From positions 1-64,000 of the forward strand of contig JAJIRX010000851.1 of NCBI GenBank assembly GCA_023853785.1: a stretch of 64,000 nt of DNA. The letters run 5' to 3'. This DNA comes from Psilocybe azurescens. Lineage: Eukaryota > Basidiomycota > Agaricomycetes > Agaricales > Agrocybaceae. Under the pieces are notes generated by a model. The model was not told the DNA's origin, made no database searches, and saw only the letters and a list, made by a program, of their open reading frames with translations. A program made the position numbers and the translations under genes. Shown here piece by piece: positions 48,229 to 59,257 of this stretch. Each line of letters begins with the position of its first letter. The first letter of the stretch is position 1.

Positions 48229-48901
48229 CTATGGGGAACGTTGATATAAGATACCACAATTAAACCAGATATATTTCTCACTCCATCGATTTTTTCGATA
48301 AGGAAGAACCTGGAAAAACGCACTGAGACATCGGCTAAATTTAAACTTACACACAACCCAGACACATCGCACGCGGCGACCGCACTTCGGGCTTGGAAAA
48401 AACAAGACATTCCAAGTAGGCCTCGTGTGGTTTCCGAGCCATAGAGAAGGCGAATTCAGCGAGTTGACATCATAAAAAATTCTGTTCCTTACTGACAGCG
48501 TAGCAGTGTGCCACATCAGTGACCGGACCCCGAGAACTGATTGCCTGCTATGGTAAATAACACGCTTTGTGTGGCGCTGCAAAGGCTCGTGGGAGGTTGC
48601 GATCAAAGGATAATCGTTGAATTCCGGGCCTCGCTTTTGCCTTGGGTGTCCTCCGTACCTCATTGATGGGCCATTATAACACAATGGCCAGTTGTTTAGG
48701 TTGTCAAGTGGATTTATATTCAGCCAATGCTTCGAGACTCTGCATTCCTGTGGTTCGCTGGACTCGCTGGACTCCAACGGTCGTCCCCTTTATCCCAAAG
48801 TGGGTCATTGTGTGTAGAGCGTGGAAGGACAATGAAGACTTCTTTTGATGATTGTGATTGGCTGATTAGTAACACTGTCCCGACCCTGTGACCTGAAGTC
48901 T

Positions 48902-49290
48902 ATAAAAGAGAAGTGATTGCGATGTTTTCCCCATCCTCGCTTTCCCCCGTCCCCCAACACACATACTCGTTCTTTACCTCAGAGAGTGGCAAGTGTCGCT
49001 TAAGTCCATTGGCATTTCCTCGATACATATGGCTGCGCACAAGTCTATCTGAGCGTGTCGGCTCCCACGTTCACATTCAGAGTCTGGTCATTTATGTTGC
49101 TCCGCGTTATGTCTTTCTTAAGCCTCTGTCGTTCGGCGTGCTGTTCTCTGCTCTTCTTTTCCTCCCTATGACGGCGCGAGGGTCACTTCGACACAAAAAA
49201 ACTATCAGTTCCATCAATAGAGCCTTGTTCTTCTCTTCCTAACCCTACCCTAAACCCTCCTCTAATCATGCCACATCGGCGGCCTCACAT
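48902..49290 (+). repeat. Dispersed TATA-bearing repeat, copy 2
   Basis: Begins CTATAAAAGAGAAG and shares the same ordered islands as 42474-42850: a CCATCC(C)TCG leader, TTATGTTGCTCCGCGTTATG, then CTATGACGGCGCGAGGGTCA. No open frame of length. Confidence 0.5.
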
Positions 49291-50140
49291 CTCCGTCGTG
49301 AGTTTCTCTCTCTCTCAGTTCACTATGTATTATATCTCTAATTCCCTTTATATCTAGGAGCCTATACTATGGCGTCCCTCGACGATATAATAAAACACAC
49401 ACTCGCTCTTCGTCGTGCACTAGAGTCATCATCTCCAACAAACATCTAATCATGGATTGGCAGAGCTGCAATCTCGCTGTAAGGTCTTCATCGGTCAGAA
49501 TTTCCCTCATTTCTAACTATATCCCTATCTTTCGACAGACCGCGTATTACAGTCAATCATGACACTGTAAACACACATGCCTACCTTCATCGTGTGCTAT
49601 TGTGGCTGCCTATACCGGCAATCTCGCTCCAATACAGAGTCAGCGCCGCTCGCCGCGAACACCTTACCGTCGTCAACGGTCCACAGCATTATATAGCAGT
49701 TTTTCACTTCATATCCGCTCTCGTATTTCCTAGCAGCTGTGTACAAAGTCACCCCTCGCTGCGATGCGACTCGAGCCTTCCCTACCGAAGGTAAGCCCTA
49801 TTCATGGCTTTTCCCCTCGAATTTTAGTTCTAACCTATCATCAGTGTTCTTTACAGACTCTATGTCTTCTGAATGCTCGACTCCTACAACATAATAAGTC
49901 ATGACTATCATCGCTACACGAATATGTGCTCTCCAAAAGTAATTCATAATCGGCGACAGCTTCCAATTAATATGTATGTGAAGTCCTTTCTCTTGTACAA
50001 TTTCATTGATCGATAATACGATCATTGCAGGCATCGGCTCCCATAATTCCTTAATTCATTATAATCCTAATTTATAACTTTAACTTATTTCATCATATTC
50101 CTGTCCTCGTCCTTTCCACCTTGTTTACTACCAGTAGAAT

Positions 50141-50345
50141 GCTTTGAAATTGCTTTCACCTTGCTATCTTTTCTCTCTTGTTATTTACTCACTTTCTGTC
50201 GCTTTGTATCACTTTCTCTTACCTTAATTCGCTTTCCCTCGCTTTCCCCTTGCTTTCGGGTTTTCTCTTTGCTTTCATTTTGCTATCCAAATTTGCTATC
50301 GATCTCTCTTGCTTTCGTATTGCTATCACATTGCTATTACTTCCA
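50141..50345. repeat. Degenerate tandem array of a TTGCTTTC/TTGCTATC motif
   Basis: More than ten occurrences of TTGCTTTC, TTGCTATC or CGCTTTCC follow each other with irregular 3-10 base gaps on a CT-rich background. It looks like a diverged minisatellite or a strand-asymmetric pyrimidine tract. Confidence 0.7.
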
Positions 50346-50687
50346 ACCATAGAACACCCCGTTAATTGATAGAATCATCCATTGCATAATATATAATCTC
50401 ATCATCGCTTCGGATTCAGCCTGGTTCAACGCGTACATGAAGTCGCTGATAGTGACCCACTGCTCGCCAGAGTGAGGAGTGTATAAGGAATTTACCACTT
50501 CTTAAGTGATCGCGAACATAATAGCACTTCTGTTACTGACCTCCAGAAATAGAGAATTAGGAGGTTGGTGCCAAGGTGCCTGGAAGACCGACACGGGGCT
50601 TTGTTTGGCAAGCAGTGGACACGCAAATAGCCGAAACTTTTTGCCCAAGTCCCGAATGCGCTTTCGCTGTTCAAAATCATAAAACCC

Positions 50688-51577
50688 ATGGCTTCACAGG
50701 CGTCGAGGAAAGTGTCGGGGTACTCACTTACGCGCTTTCAACGCGCCCCACGTATATCCAGGGCACTGGCTAGAAACCCCAAAACAGGCCTCCCCAACCT
50801 CCCGCCAAAATTATCACCCGCGAGTTCGCGCCATGTCGTCTCGAGGACCATTACCATGCCACACTCAAAGACGATCTCATGTACATGACATACACTCACG
50901 AGATCGGTGAGAGACGGCCTCCACGCCAGATTCGTCTCAAATTCGACCCGGAGGACCCCTACACGAAATACCGAAAGAACCCACCTGTCGGAGGTTCGCA
51001 AATTGGTAAGAAGCCCGCGCCGCCGTCGACGCCAGAAAACATTGTGCGGCTTGAGAAGATTCAGCTGCATGCCATGGTGAAGGAGGCCGTTGCCAACAAG
51101 GGTCATCTGCTTCCTGCTTTAATGCAGATGAAAGCTCTGTCTGGCGAATCCTCCCAGGGCGGAGGACATCACGCAGTGGAGGGCGTACAAATCATCCGTG
51201 GCAAGAAGTCAGTGGGAGGGTGGGTGCGACCTGGTATTCCTATTGGTGTCAAAGTCGACTTGAAGGGACAAGCCATGTATGATTTCCTCGGCACGCTCAC
51301 CGAATTTGTGCTTCCCCGACTGCGTGACTTCCCAGGTATCGTTCTACCACCACAGTCTTCATCTTCAAATACACCCAGTACCGCCGCCGGCGTCGTTTCT
51401 TTCGGTCTTCCTCCGACTGCTATCGGCTTCTTCCCCCAAATCGAAATCAACATCGACGCATACCCCAAACTGACTGGCATGCATATCCACTTCGTCACGA
51501 ACGCGGCAGGCGTCGGCGCCCAGGACCGTGCTAGAGCTCTGGTATCAGGATTCCAGATTCCGTTTGTTCGGAGATGA
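50688..51577 (+). CDS. Mitochondrial large-subunit ribosomal protein uL5m (MRPL7 family)
   Basis: Component of the mitochondrial large ribosomal subunit central protuberance. Single exon, about 296 residues. The basic N-terminus MASQASRKVSGYSLTRFQRA is a mitochondrial presequence. The middle has ITREFAPCRLEDHYHATLKD. The L5 core shows HAMVKEAVANKGHLLPALMQ (family I), VQIIRGKKSVGGWVRPGIPI, GVKVDLKGQAMYDFLGTLTE (L5 C-terminal domain) and FFPQIEINIDAY. It is longer than bacterial L5 (about 180), as usual for the fungal mitochondrial form. One base is missing in AAAA at 50807-50810; with it the frame is 891 nt and continuous from ATG to TGA. Confidence 0.92.
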
Positions 51578-52003
51578 TTTTATAGTGAGTAACTGTTATC
51601 ATTGCGCTTACACTGCACTTCAACTGATTTAATTGTTCTCAGTCACATTATTTGTAACTTCCGAGTTTAATATTATAATTATCCATGTGCAAACGGAAGA
51701 AAACTACGCAAAAAGAGACTAGCCAGGATATAAAAACCAAGGAGTGTGACGGGTACGTGTAATACGAAGACTGGATATCAAACCGACCGAAAATGGCAGT
51801 TGGGAGACATGTATTCCCAACGGCATACAAAGGAACGAAAGGAGAGGCAACGACCAGGGGCCAATCAAACCGAGAATAAAAACATAAAAAAGAGAAAGCG
51901 CAACAAAAAATTATACTATACAACGTCTGCGAAGTCGCTGACGCCTGATGAATCCAGATGACCTCCTTCGACAACCAGCATAAACCAGCCCTCTCAATGG
52001 CTT
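51578..52003. other. Convergent intergenic spacer
   Basis: Lies between the 3' ends of the uL5m gene and the SepH kinase gene. AT-rich, no gene seen. Confidence 0.4.
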
Positions 52004-55000
52004 CTAACCCCACCTGTCACTAACCCCGCTTCCATTGTTGTTCGTATTTGCCCAAGGTATGTCGCCTAATTTCTGCCTAGTGGTTGCAGAAACAGGTCGT
52101 GTTGATCCAGGCGGACGAGATTTCATCCCACTACTAGACGAGATGTCTCTCGTGTTCAAATTGAGACGCGGCATCTGACTGTCGCCATTCGAAAAGCTGC
52201 TATTGACATTCACGCTCCCGAGCGGCGTCGACCCAGCCTCAGATGCTGCACGCCTCAGCCTCTTCGCAACAAGCCCCGACCCGACCTTCTGCTGCGGGGA
52301 CGACAAGTCGACCGAGCCCGTACCGACAGATCTGACTCTCCCGGATATAGCAGGCCTCAACGCAGGTTTCAGCGCAGGCACGATCTCCCTCGCCAACTCT
52401 CGGACAAGCACAGCGCCATCCCCACCACCCTTGCTCAATCTCTCCACCACACCCAGCAGCCCGTACCTCTCGACCAACATCGCGCGATTCGGATGCACAT
52501 CGCACACGCTCCGAAGAATGCGCAGCAGATTAAGACGTACAACAGCTCTGCTGTTCTGGCCCAGTCTGTCGATGATTCGCTTGAAGAACGCAGACGATTT
52601 GGTGATGGCGATCGTAACCGGTGTCGAGAGCCTGATAACCTTCAAGAAGGGGTCGAGGAGGTTCTCGAACGAGTTTGATTTCGATGAGACAAAACATTTG
52701 AGTAGTGAGTCGACGGCATCTTGCTTCAATAGCTCGTCCTCGACACGCGCTGTTTCGTCTTGCAGCCAGGAAAGGATGGATTCCAGTGCGCTTACTTGGA
52801 AGTATGGGTCGTCCAGGAGCTTGACGTACATCCCAAGACCATCATACTGCCACAGTAATGAACGACAGCTCTTTCCGGCTCCCGAAAGATCGCAAAGAAT
52901 AGGTAAAGCGAATTGCTTGAGTGGCGAACTCGTCTCGATGACCCGCTTGAGGCAGGGGATGATGCCAGCTTGAGCGGCTTCTTCTTGACGACTTTTATTA
53001 AGACGGCAAAGGTTGTAACATGTCTGGAAGACGTGGTTTGAAATTTCCTACAGAGAAAAAGATATCAGCCATCATAGTCGACCCTGTTAAATACCTGATT
53101 CAACTCACATTACAATGTGGACCTGAGGATTGTTCATCAAGGATCGGAATGAGAACTTCCAACGCATTGGCGTTCTGGAGCACCTCAAGCAGCATAGCAT
53201 TCATAGATAGATGCTTGACTGCCTTCAACATCTGCACAAGACACTCTGGCTCAAGAAGTTCACATGCCCGCAGCAATCCTACAATCACATTAGCAAAGGG
53301 CGACGCAAGACAAGTCTAAAACCAACACTCACTTCGAATGACCTTCCTCGTTCCCAGAGCCCTCCGCACATGTATATCCGACTGAGAAACCTGAGAAAAG
53401 ACCAAAAGAATCTGTATAATCTTCATCTTGGTTTCAATGGTGGGTATATCGCGAACAGTCATGACGTTCACGAGCGCGGAGGAGAGTGGGTCCAGGAGTC
53501 CTTCACGAATGAACATGCGGCAGAAATCGTTCTTCGTAGTAGGGCTCTGCAGTTCGAACACGCTACCGATACCATTTAACGCGTGTTCTACGAGTTCCCT
53601 TTGCTCGTTTTCGTCAAGGAGATCAACCAGGACTTTGAGACCACGACATCTACAATAACGTGTCAGCATGCGTTCAAATATCTCTAATGGTGCTTGTACA
53701 TACGAAATAAACATTTGGAGGGTAAGGACGGAGGTGTGGCATAAAAGGCGGATGAAATTTGAGGCCTCTAGTCGACATTCTGAAGGATATTTCTTGGACG
53801 TGAATTCTATTGCATTATTCGTATGAGAAGGCAGACAAAAGACGAAGGCAAAGATAAAGCATACCCATAATCACCGGAATTCCACTGTTTAGAATGATCT
53901 ATAAGATCCAACAATGCAAAATGACAAAAAAAAAAAAGCCACGCACCCAATCAGACAGAAACTTTCCAAGAATCCGAGATCCTCCGTGACCAGCTGAAAA
54001 AAGGCATATTCATCAGCACAACGACGAGTAAAGAGATGAAATGATGAATACCAAGTTGATAATCTGGAGCAGTTTGTTGATAACATCTCTCGAACATCGT
54101 CCTTCCAAAACCTCCAAAATAGCGAGCATTCCATGAGACGAAACCAACTGAACCTGCATTTCCGGCGTTTCCGTCATGATCGTGAGCTATGTGCAGGGAG
54201 TAACCAATTAGGTTACGACAAGAACGGCGGGAGTAGGCCAACATGTACATACCAGCTGATCGCACGCATCTCGAAGTTGGGAGTCAGGTGCCGAAGGGGT
54301 AAGCTCATCGATGAGTTGGTTGACAGTGCCGCATAACCTCGCATACTTATCGCGCTGGAGGTTTGCTTCGAGATCTTCTTCCGAGAAACCTTCGTCGATC
54401 TAGATTCACAAGGAAAAAGATCGATGTGAGTCAGTAGAGTTGAAAGTTGTGGCAAGAGACTAACCTCTGCGAAAGGGTCCTCTTCATTCCAATCATCACT
54501 GGTCTGCAGAAGACGAAGAAGAAACACGGGTTCAGCAGAATCCTACAATGACGCAGAGCGTATATACGCACCCAGGATTTATCCTGCAAACGAGTATTCA
54601 ACTGCAGCGTTTGCATTAGCTGCCCCGTGGCTAAAAGGACACAAATCCCAAAAAAAATCAGTAAATCATTCCTTAACCACACTATCACATCAACATCGAC
54701 ACGCCGATGGAAGCTACCATCACGAAACGAAACAAGAGCATAAAGAACTAAACTCACAATTAGCATTAGGTTTCCCAAACACATCCTCGTAATCATCATC
54801 GTCGTCATCCTCCGCATACTTCCCAAACTCCGCCTGGTTCTGCGCTTTCTTCGCCTCGGACCGTCCAAACGACCCAGAAGAGTTCCCCAAGGGCGCAGAG
54901 GCCAGAGAGCCCGCGCGTGAATGCGAGCCGCCAGACGAGGGTCCCAACGAGCCGATGGGGCTTATGGAAGGCCGCGATGTTTTCCTGGTAAGGTGCGGAA

Positions 55001-57132
55001 GAGGAGCGGAGAGCGGACCTGGTGCGACGGACGAAGATGAAGAGAGCCCGATAGTTTTGATATCGTCTGGATGGAAAAGACCTCGCCGAACAGAATTTCT
55101 CATCTGTGAAAATTGTCTTTAGTATCTGCGCCAATGTGTGCTGGGAATATAACACGACGAACCTTGAAGTCAGCGACCTTCTCCTGCAACCGTACTTCAT
55201 CTTCTTCCGTCCCCAGATCTGAGTAATCCTCAACGATGGGTTGTATCTCCGACGCGGGCGGTTGTGCAAGAGGGACGGGCTGGTTTGCAGGACTGCGATT
55301 GGGACGAATAGTTCGCGCATTATCTTCCATTTCGTGCCTATCCTCTTCACTAGGAGCCTTCTCTAGAGCTGCAAGATACATTAAGACAGGAGGAAGACTC
55401 GACCATAAGTTCACATACCTTGAATCTTGGTAAGTGAAATTTCTTCTTCGAAATCATCATCCCAATTATCCGTCTGTTCTTCTGGTGGCTGCAGAACAAA
55501 TGCGTGGGGTTGGATCTTCTCAACGAGGTTAATGCCAGCCTTATTACTAGGCCCAGCTACATTCTTCCAAACCGAAGGACCAGAAAGTGGATTTGAGGCT
55601 AAAGATGGCAAGGACGTCGACTGAGGTATTTCCGCGGACAAACGAATTTGAGTAGGTGAAGCTGGACGGGGATTTCTTGAAGGATGCCTTGATGGTTTAG
55701 AAGGAGCTTAAAATTGCCAAGAACGGAGGGGAAATGAGCATGACGTCGACTTCGAACGGTGATAACCAAACAAGAACACCGAAACGGAAACTCACATTTC
55801 AAAGCTTCATTCCATTCTTGGACCTTCAAAACTGCCTCGTCGTAATTATAATTCGACAGTCTTTTCGCGCCGTTGTTTCCTTCTGCGCCCGCCGGCTTCT
55901 CGTTATCACTCTCCCCTGATCTGCTCTTCCCGTCCGCCATCTGCTTGCGCGCTGAGACCATCCAAGGGTGCTTCAGCAATTTCTTGCCCGAGATGCGTAG
56001 ATTGCAATCCTTCTGGAAGCAGTGATAGAGAAAGTCCTTGACAATAGGTGATGCACCTTCAGGAATGGGCGGACAGTCGTCCTGAACGATGCGGAAGAGA
56101 GCCGGCATAGGGTCGAGGGTATGGTACGGAGGATGCCCTTCAAGGAGTTCAATCACGACACAACCAACACTCCAGATATCCGAGGCGGTCGTTGCGCCAG
56201 ATTGTTCAATCACCTCGGGGGCCACTGCAAGAAAAGAAAGTTAGCCGAAGAACCACTGACACGGTGTAGTGGACGCACTCCAATAAGGACTCCCGACAAC
56301 TGCACCATCCTGCACACCACCCGTCTTTGCAGCTACCCCGAAATCCGCCAGCTTCACGGTTCCATCTTTGTTGGTGAGGATGTTGGCACCTTTGATGTCG
56401 CGATGGATGACACCCTGGTCGTGAAGGTATACGAGTCCTTCGAGTACCTGCGAGATGTAGACGGCAACCAGACTTTCAGGGAATTTGCCAAAACGTTTTG
56501 ATATATTATGGAGGGAGCCATTCTCGCAGAACCTGAAATGAGCGTGAGTCTATACGTTGAATGGTGGTAGTGGTTTCCAGACGTACTCGAGAATGATGTA
56601 GAGAAACTCTCTCGTCTTGACAAATCCTTTGTACTTGACAATGTTGGGGTGCTAAAGCAGAATGTTCAGGCAAAAGGTCAAGAAAGGTGCATCATCGCGA
56701 GGCTTACGTTGAGGTTCTTGAGTAGATCGATTTCGGACTGTTAAATGATAACATGAATGATTGCTTGACGTGACGAGGTCATTGTAGGTTAAACTCAAAT
56801 GCCACTTACCATGATCTCGCCCAGTTCCCCCTTCGGTATGTTGCTCAACTGGATCTCCTTCACGGCGACGGTTTCTCCAGAGGTCCAATTTAAGGCTCCT
56901 ACGACACAAAACACAGTTAAATGAGGCATTCTCATGGCCTTTTAGACCAGCACACGCACGATAAACCTGTCCAAAGGCCCCCTTCCCGAGCGAGTCTCCA
57001 AGTTGCTATCAGTGAAGTCTGCGTCAGTACGAACTCCACAACAAAGACAGAAGAAGATCGCACATAGTCCTGGAGTGATCTGTAGCTTCCAGGCTTTGGC
57101 GCCGACGTTGAAGACGGTCTTGAGGATGCCAT
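52004..57132 (-). CDS. sepH: Septation initiation network kinase, Cdc7/SepH type
   Basis: STE-type kinase acting in the septation initiation network that triggers the contractile ring and septum. It starts [20 protein letters not shown] at 57132. The kinase domain occupies about residues 20-290: [78 protein letters not shown] and [20 protein letters not shown]. It is followed by a Ser/Pro-rich linker, [29 protein letters not shown] and EEDPFAE blocks, and a long C-terminal ARM-like helical region ([40 protein letters not shown]) ending [12 protein letters not shown]. About 20 introns; total around 1,300-1,400 residues, as in A. nidulans SepH. The exons I followed through the kinase and linker need no frame repair. 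Confidence 0.93.
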
Positions 57133-59144
57133 AGTCGGTGTTTGACGGTCGTAAGTTGGGTTTCCCAGCAGCTAATTTGGAAAAGTAAAGAGCGAGAGGG
57201 ATTCCAGGTAGAAAACGGAGACAAAAACGCGTTATTAGTCGCGTCCGGCGCTGACCATAAGCCTGGAAGCTATGCGCATATGGGTGTCCAAAGGGAACCG
57301 CTTTCGGAGTTGGCTATACCAAAGTTACCACAATTGGTCTCTTTCTTTCACTCAACTCCGGCCAAATCGCCTCTCTGGTCTTCTCAACTTTTCTCACAGC
57401 AGTCACCCACCATTGTCCGAGTCATCTGACGGCGCTCTCTCCTCTACTTCTTGACTCAATAAGTCTCTGCAAAGCCACAAATCAGAACGGCACCTCGGCT
57501 TCAATATCATCCCATAGAAACAGAGAAGGAAGCGTTATGCAGGCTTTTTCAGGACAACTGGCTCTTGCCTTGTCAGTCTGCGCATACTGTGCAATGTCGT
57601 CACACCCGACGGTAATCCTTACCCGAGTACTTTCATTTGCAAGGCTTATGATTAATGATGTTGCTAATATAAGAACTGGCATGAAATGGATGTTAACAGT
57701 ATATCTCAGTTACTAACTGAATAATGAATACAGATAGAAATTAATAATTCCCTTACACGTGTACTAGGTATATCTTCGAGACAATTATTTGCTGTTTGAC
57801 TCATTTCCAGAGGCTCGTAGCCTTAAGAGTCGCCCAGTAAATCGACTTGTAAGCTTAGGCGTCATCATAGCACTTTGTCATATCTATCTGACGGAAAGAA
57901 GATAACGTCACCGAGGCCGGGAGACGCTCGGAGTTCAACCCAAGTCAATCAGCGTCCTAAGGCTAGAGAAGAATTTCTGGTTCTCCAAGATCTCCATAAA
58001 GAGGCACATAGAGCCCAGAGGTCGGAGATTACGGTCCCCAATTTGAATGGCTGTGTTACATGAGGCTCTGAGATCCACTTTAGGCATATCAGGATTATTC
58101 AACGCAGTAAAATGGAGATGTAGCTGGAAAGAGTGTCTTTAGAATCCAAAAGATCCTTCCATTACCACAGAAGCCTTGTGCACGCGGCGACTGTTGTCCC
58201 ACCGTAGACTTAAGCTTGAAGCATCCGTGTTGCGTTATAGCGACATGCAATTGACCAAGCTTGACGCCGATTGAACTGTCTAGGGGACAGCAGGAAAGAG
58301 TGACACCGACGGAAGAGCTTAACGGGCAAAGATAAGACGGGTATGCTTATCGAGGAGACGTACATGCTATCCCATGACTGGCGGTGGTATTCCCACCCAA
58401 GTAAATGTCAGATATGAGCAAAGACTACTCAATCTTCAGATATGTCCCCCAATATCGGGGGTAATATTAAAGTGTGCAAGAAAAACAAAAGCAAGCTGCC
58501 ATATCTGGAAGCCCATGTTGTTCTATTCAGAGTTTCGTGCCCTAACAGAGTGTCCTCGTATGCGTGTAGCTTTTCCGAGCGTCATATTATGCCATAGACA
58601 TTCAAAAGGCCACCGAACCGATTGTGACTCGACAATCTGCTTCTTCCACACGGTGCTATATTTAACGAACAGCAGATGACGCAGGGGGTCATGCATTGTG
58701 ACTCGAAAGAGTGTGTTTAGGAGGAAACCTCGCGAAATAGGGGGCCTTGGGCAAAGTACTGCAGAGAAGAAAGACGAGCGGGGCAAAAGCAAAAGTTATT
58801 AGAAACTGATCCGGCCACCATATTTAAACTCAGCTTTGTTCTCCAATTCAGTGTTGGACGGTTATTAATTGAAGTTACGACCTGACCAAAGGTAACAACA
58901 CTGTTTCTACTGTTTTAAAAACTGTATTCACTGGAAAACAAGTCTCCTTATATATGATAACTTGTGTTGAGGGCCGAACTTTGCCCGGCATTACAAGTCC
59001 TTTTACACTGTGCCCTTTGAGTCTCCATTTGCAATTATGTTTGTATGTAGAGGACTGTAGAGTGTGCCGCAAATGCCGCAAAAAACATTGGAAATACATC
59101 GGAAATGACCGAGCGGTTGAAGATGACTATGTTTTAACTAGGAG
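57133..59144. other. Intergenic region
   Basis: The first part is the promoter of SepH. The rest is about 1.7 kb without a recognisable gene; plus- and minus-strand frames near 57875-58063 and 58374-58792 are short and featureless. Confidence 0.45.
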
Positions 59145-59256
59145 TATCACGTGTTTACGTGGTTACGAGGTCACGTTGGCAGATATAAAAATGATCGCCG
59201 CCCCAGTTGGCTGGTTAAAAAAACAACGAGTCTATACCTCCGTATAGGACTCTTAA
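59145..59256. mobile_element. Decayed relative of the MITE at the window start
   Basis: Shares, in the same order, islands with the interior and right arm of the element at 1-233: ACGTGGTTACG, GGTCACGTTGGC, CTGGTTAAA.AACAA, GTCTATAC..CGTA and ACTCTTAAC against ACTCGTAAC. It ends two bases before the ATG of kinase-like gene 2 at 59258, so it probably supplies that gene's immediate 5' leader. Confidence 0.5.
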
Positions 59257-59257
59257 C

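Larger units (their letters stand above)
48229..50687. other. Repeat-bearing intergenic region
   Basis: Holds copy 2 of the TATA-bearing repeat and a degenerate CTTTGC-type tandem array (listed separately). The minus-strand open frame at 48229-48777 may contain 5' exons of the uncharacterised gene at 47.6 kb, but no ATG or splice chain could be established. Confidence 0.4.

Noticed and set aside
48229..48777. 182-codon minus-strand open frame considered as a separate gene
   Set aside because: It has no ATG at its start and no recognisable content. It may hold 5' exons of the uncharacterised gene at 47.6 kb, but no splice chain was convincing.
49238..49262. CCCTACCCTAAACCCT considered as an interstitial telomere repeat
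   Set aside because: Only about one degenerate unit of the TTAGGG complement is present, which is expected by chance in CT-rich sequence.
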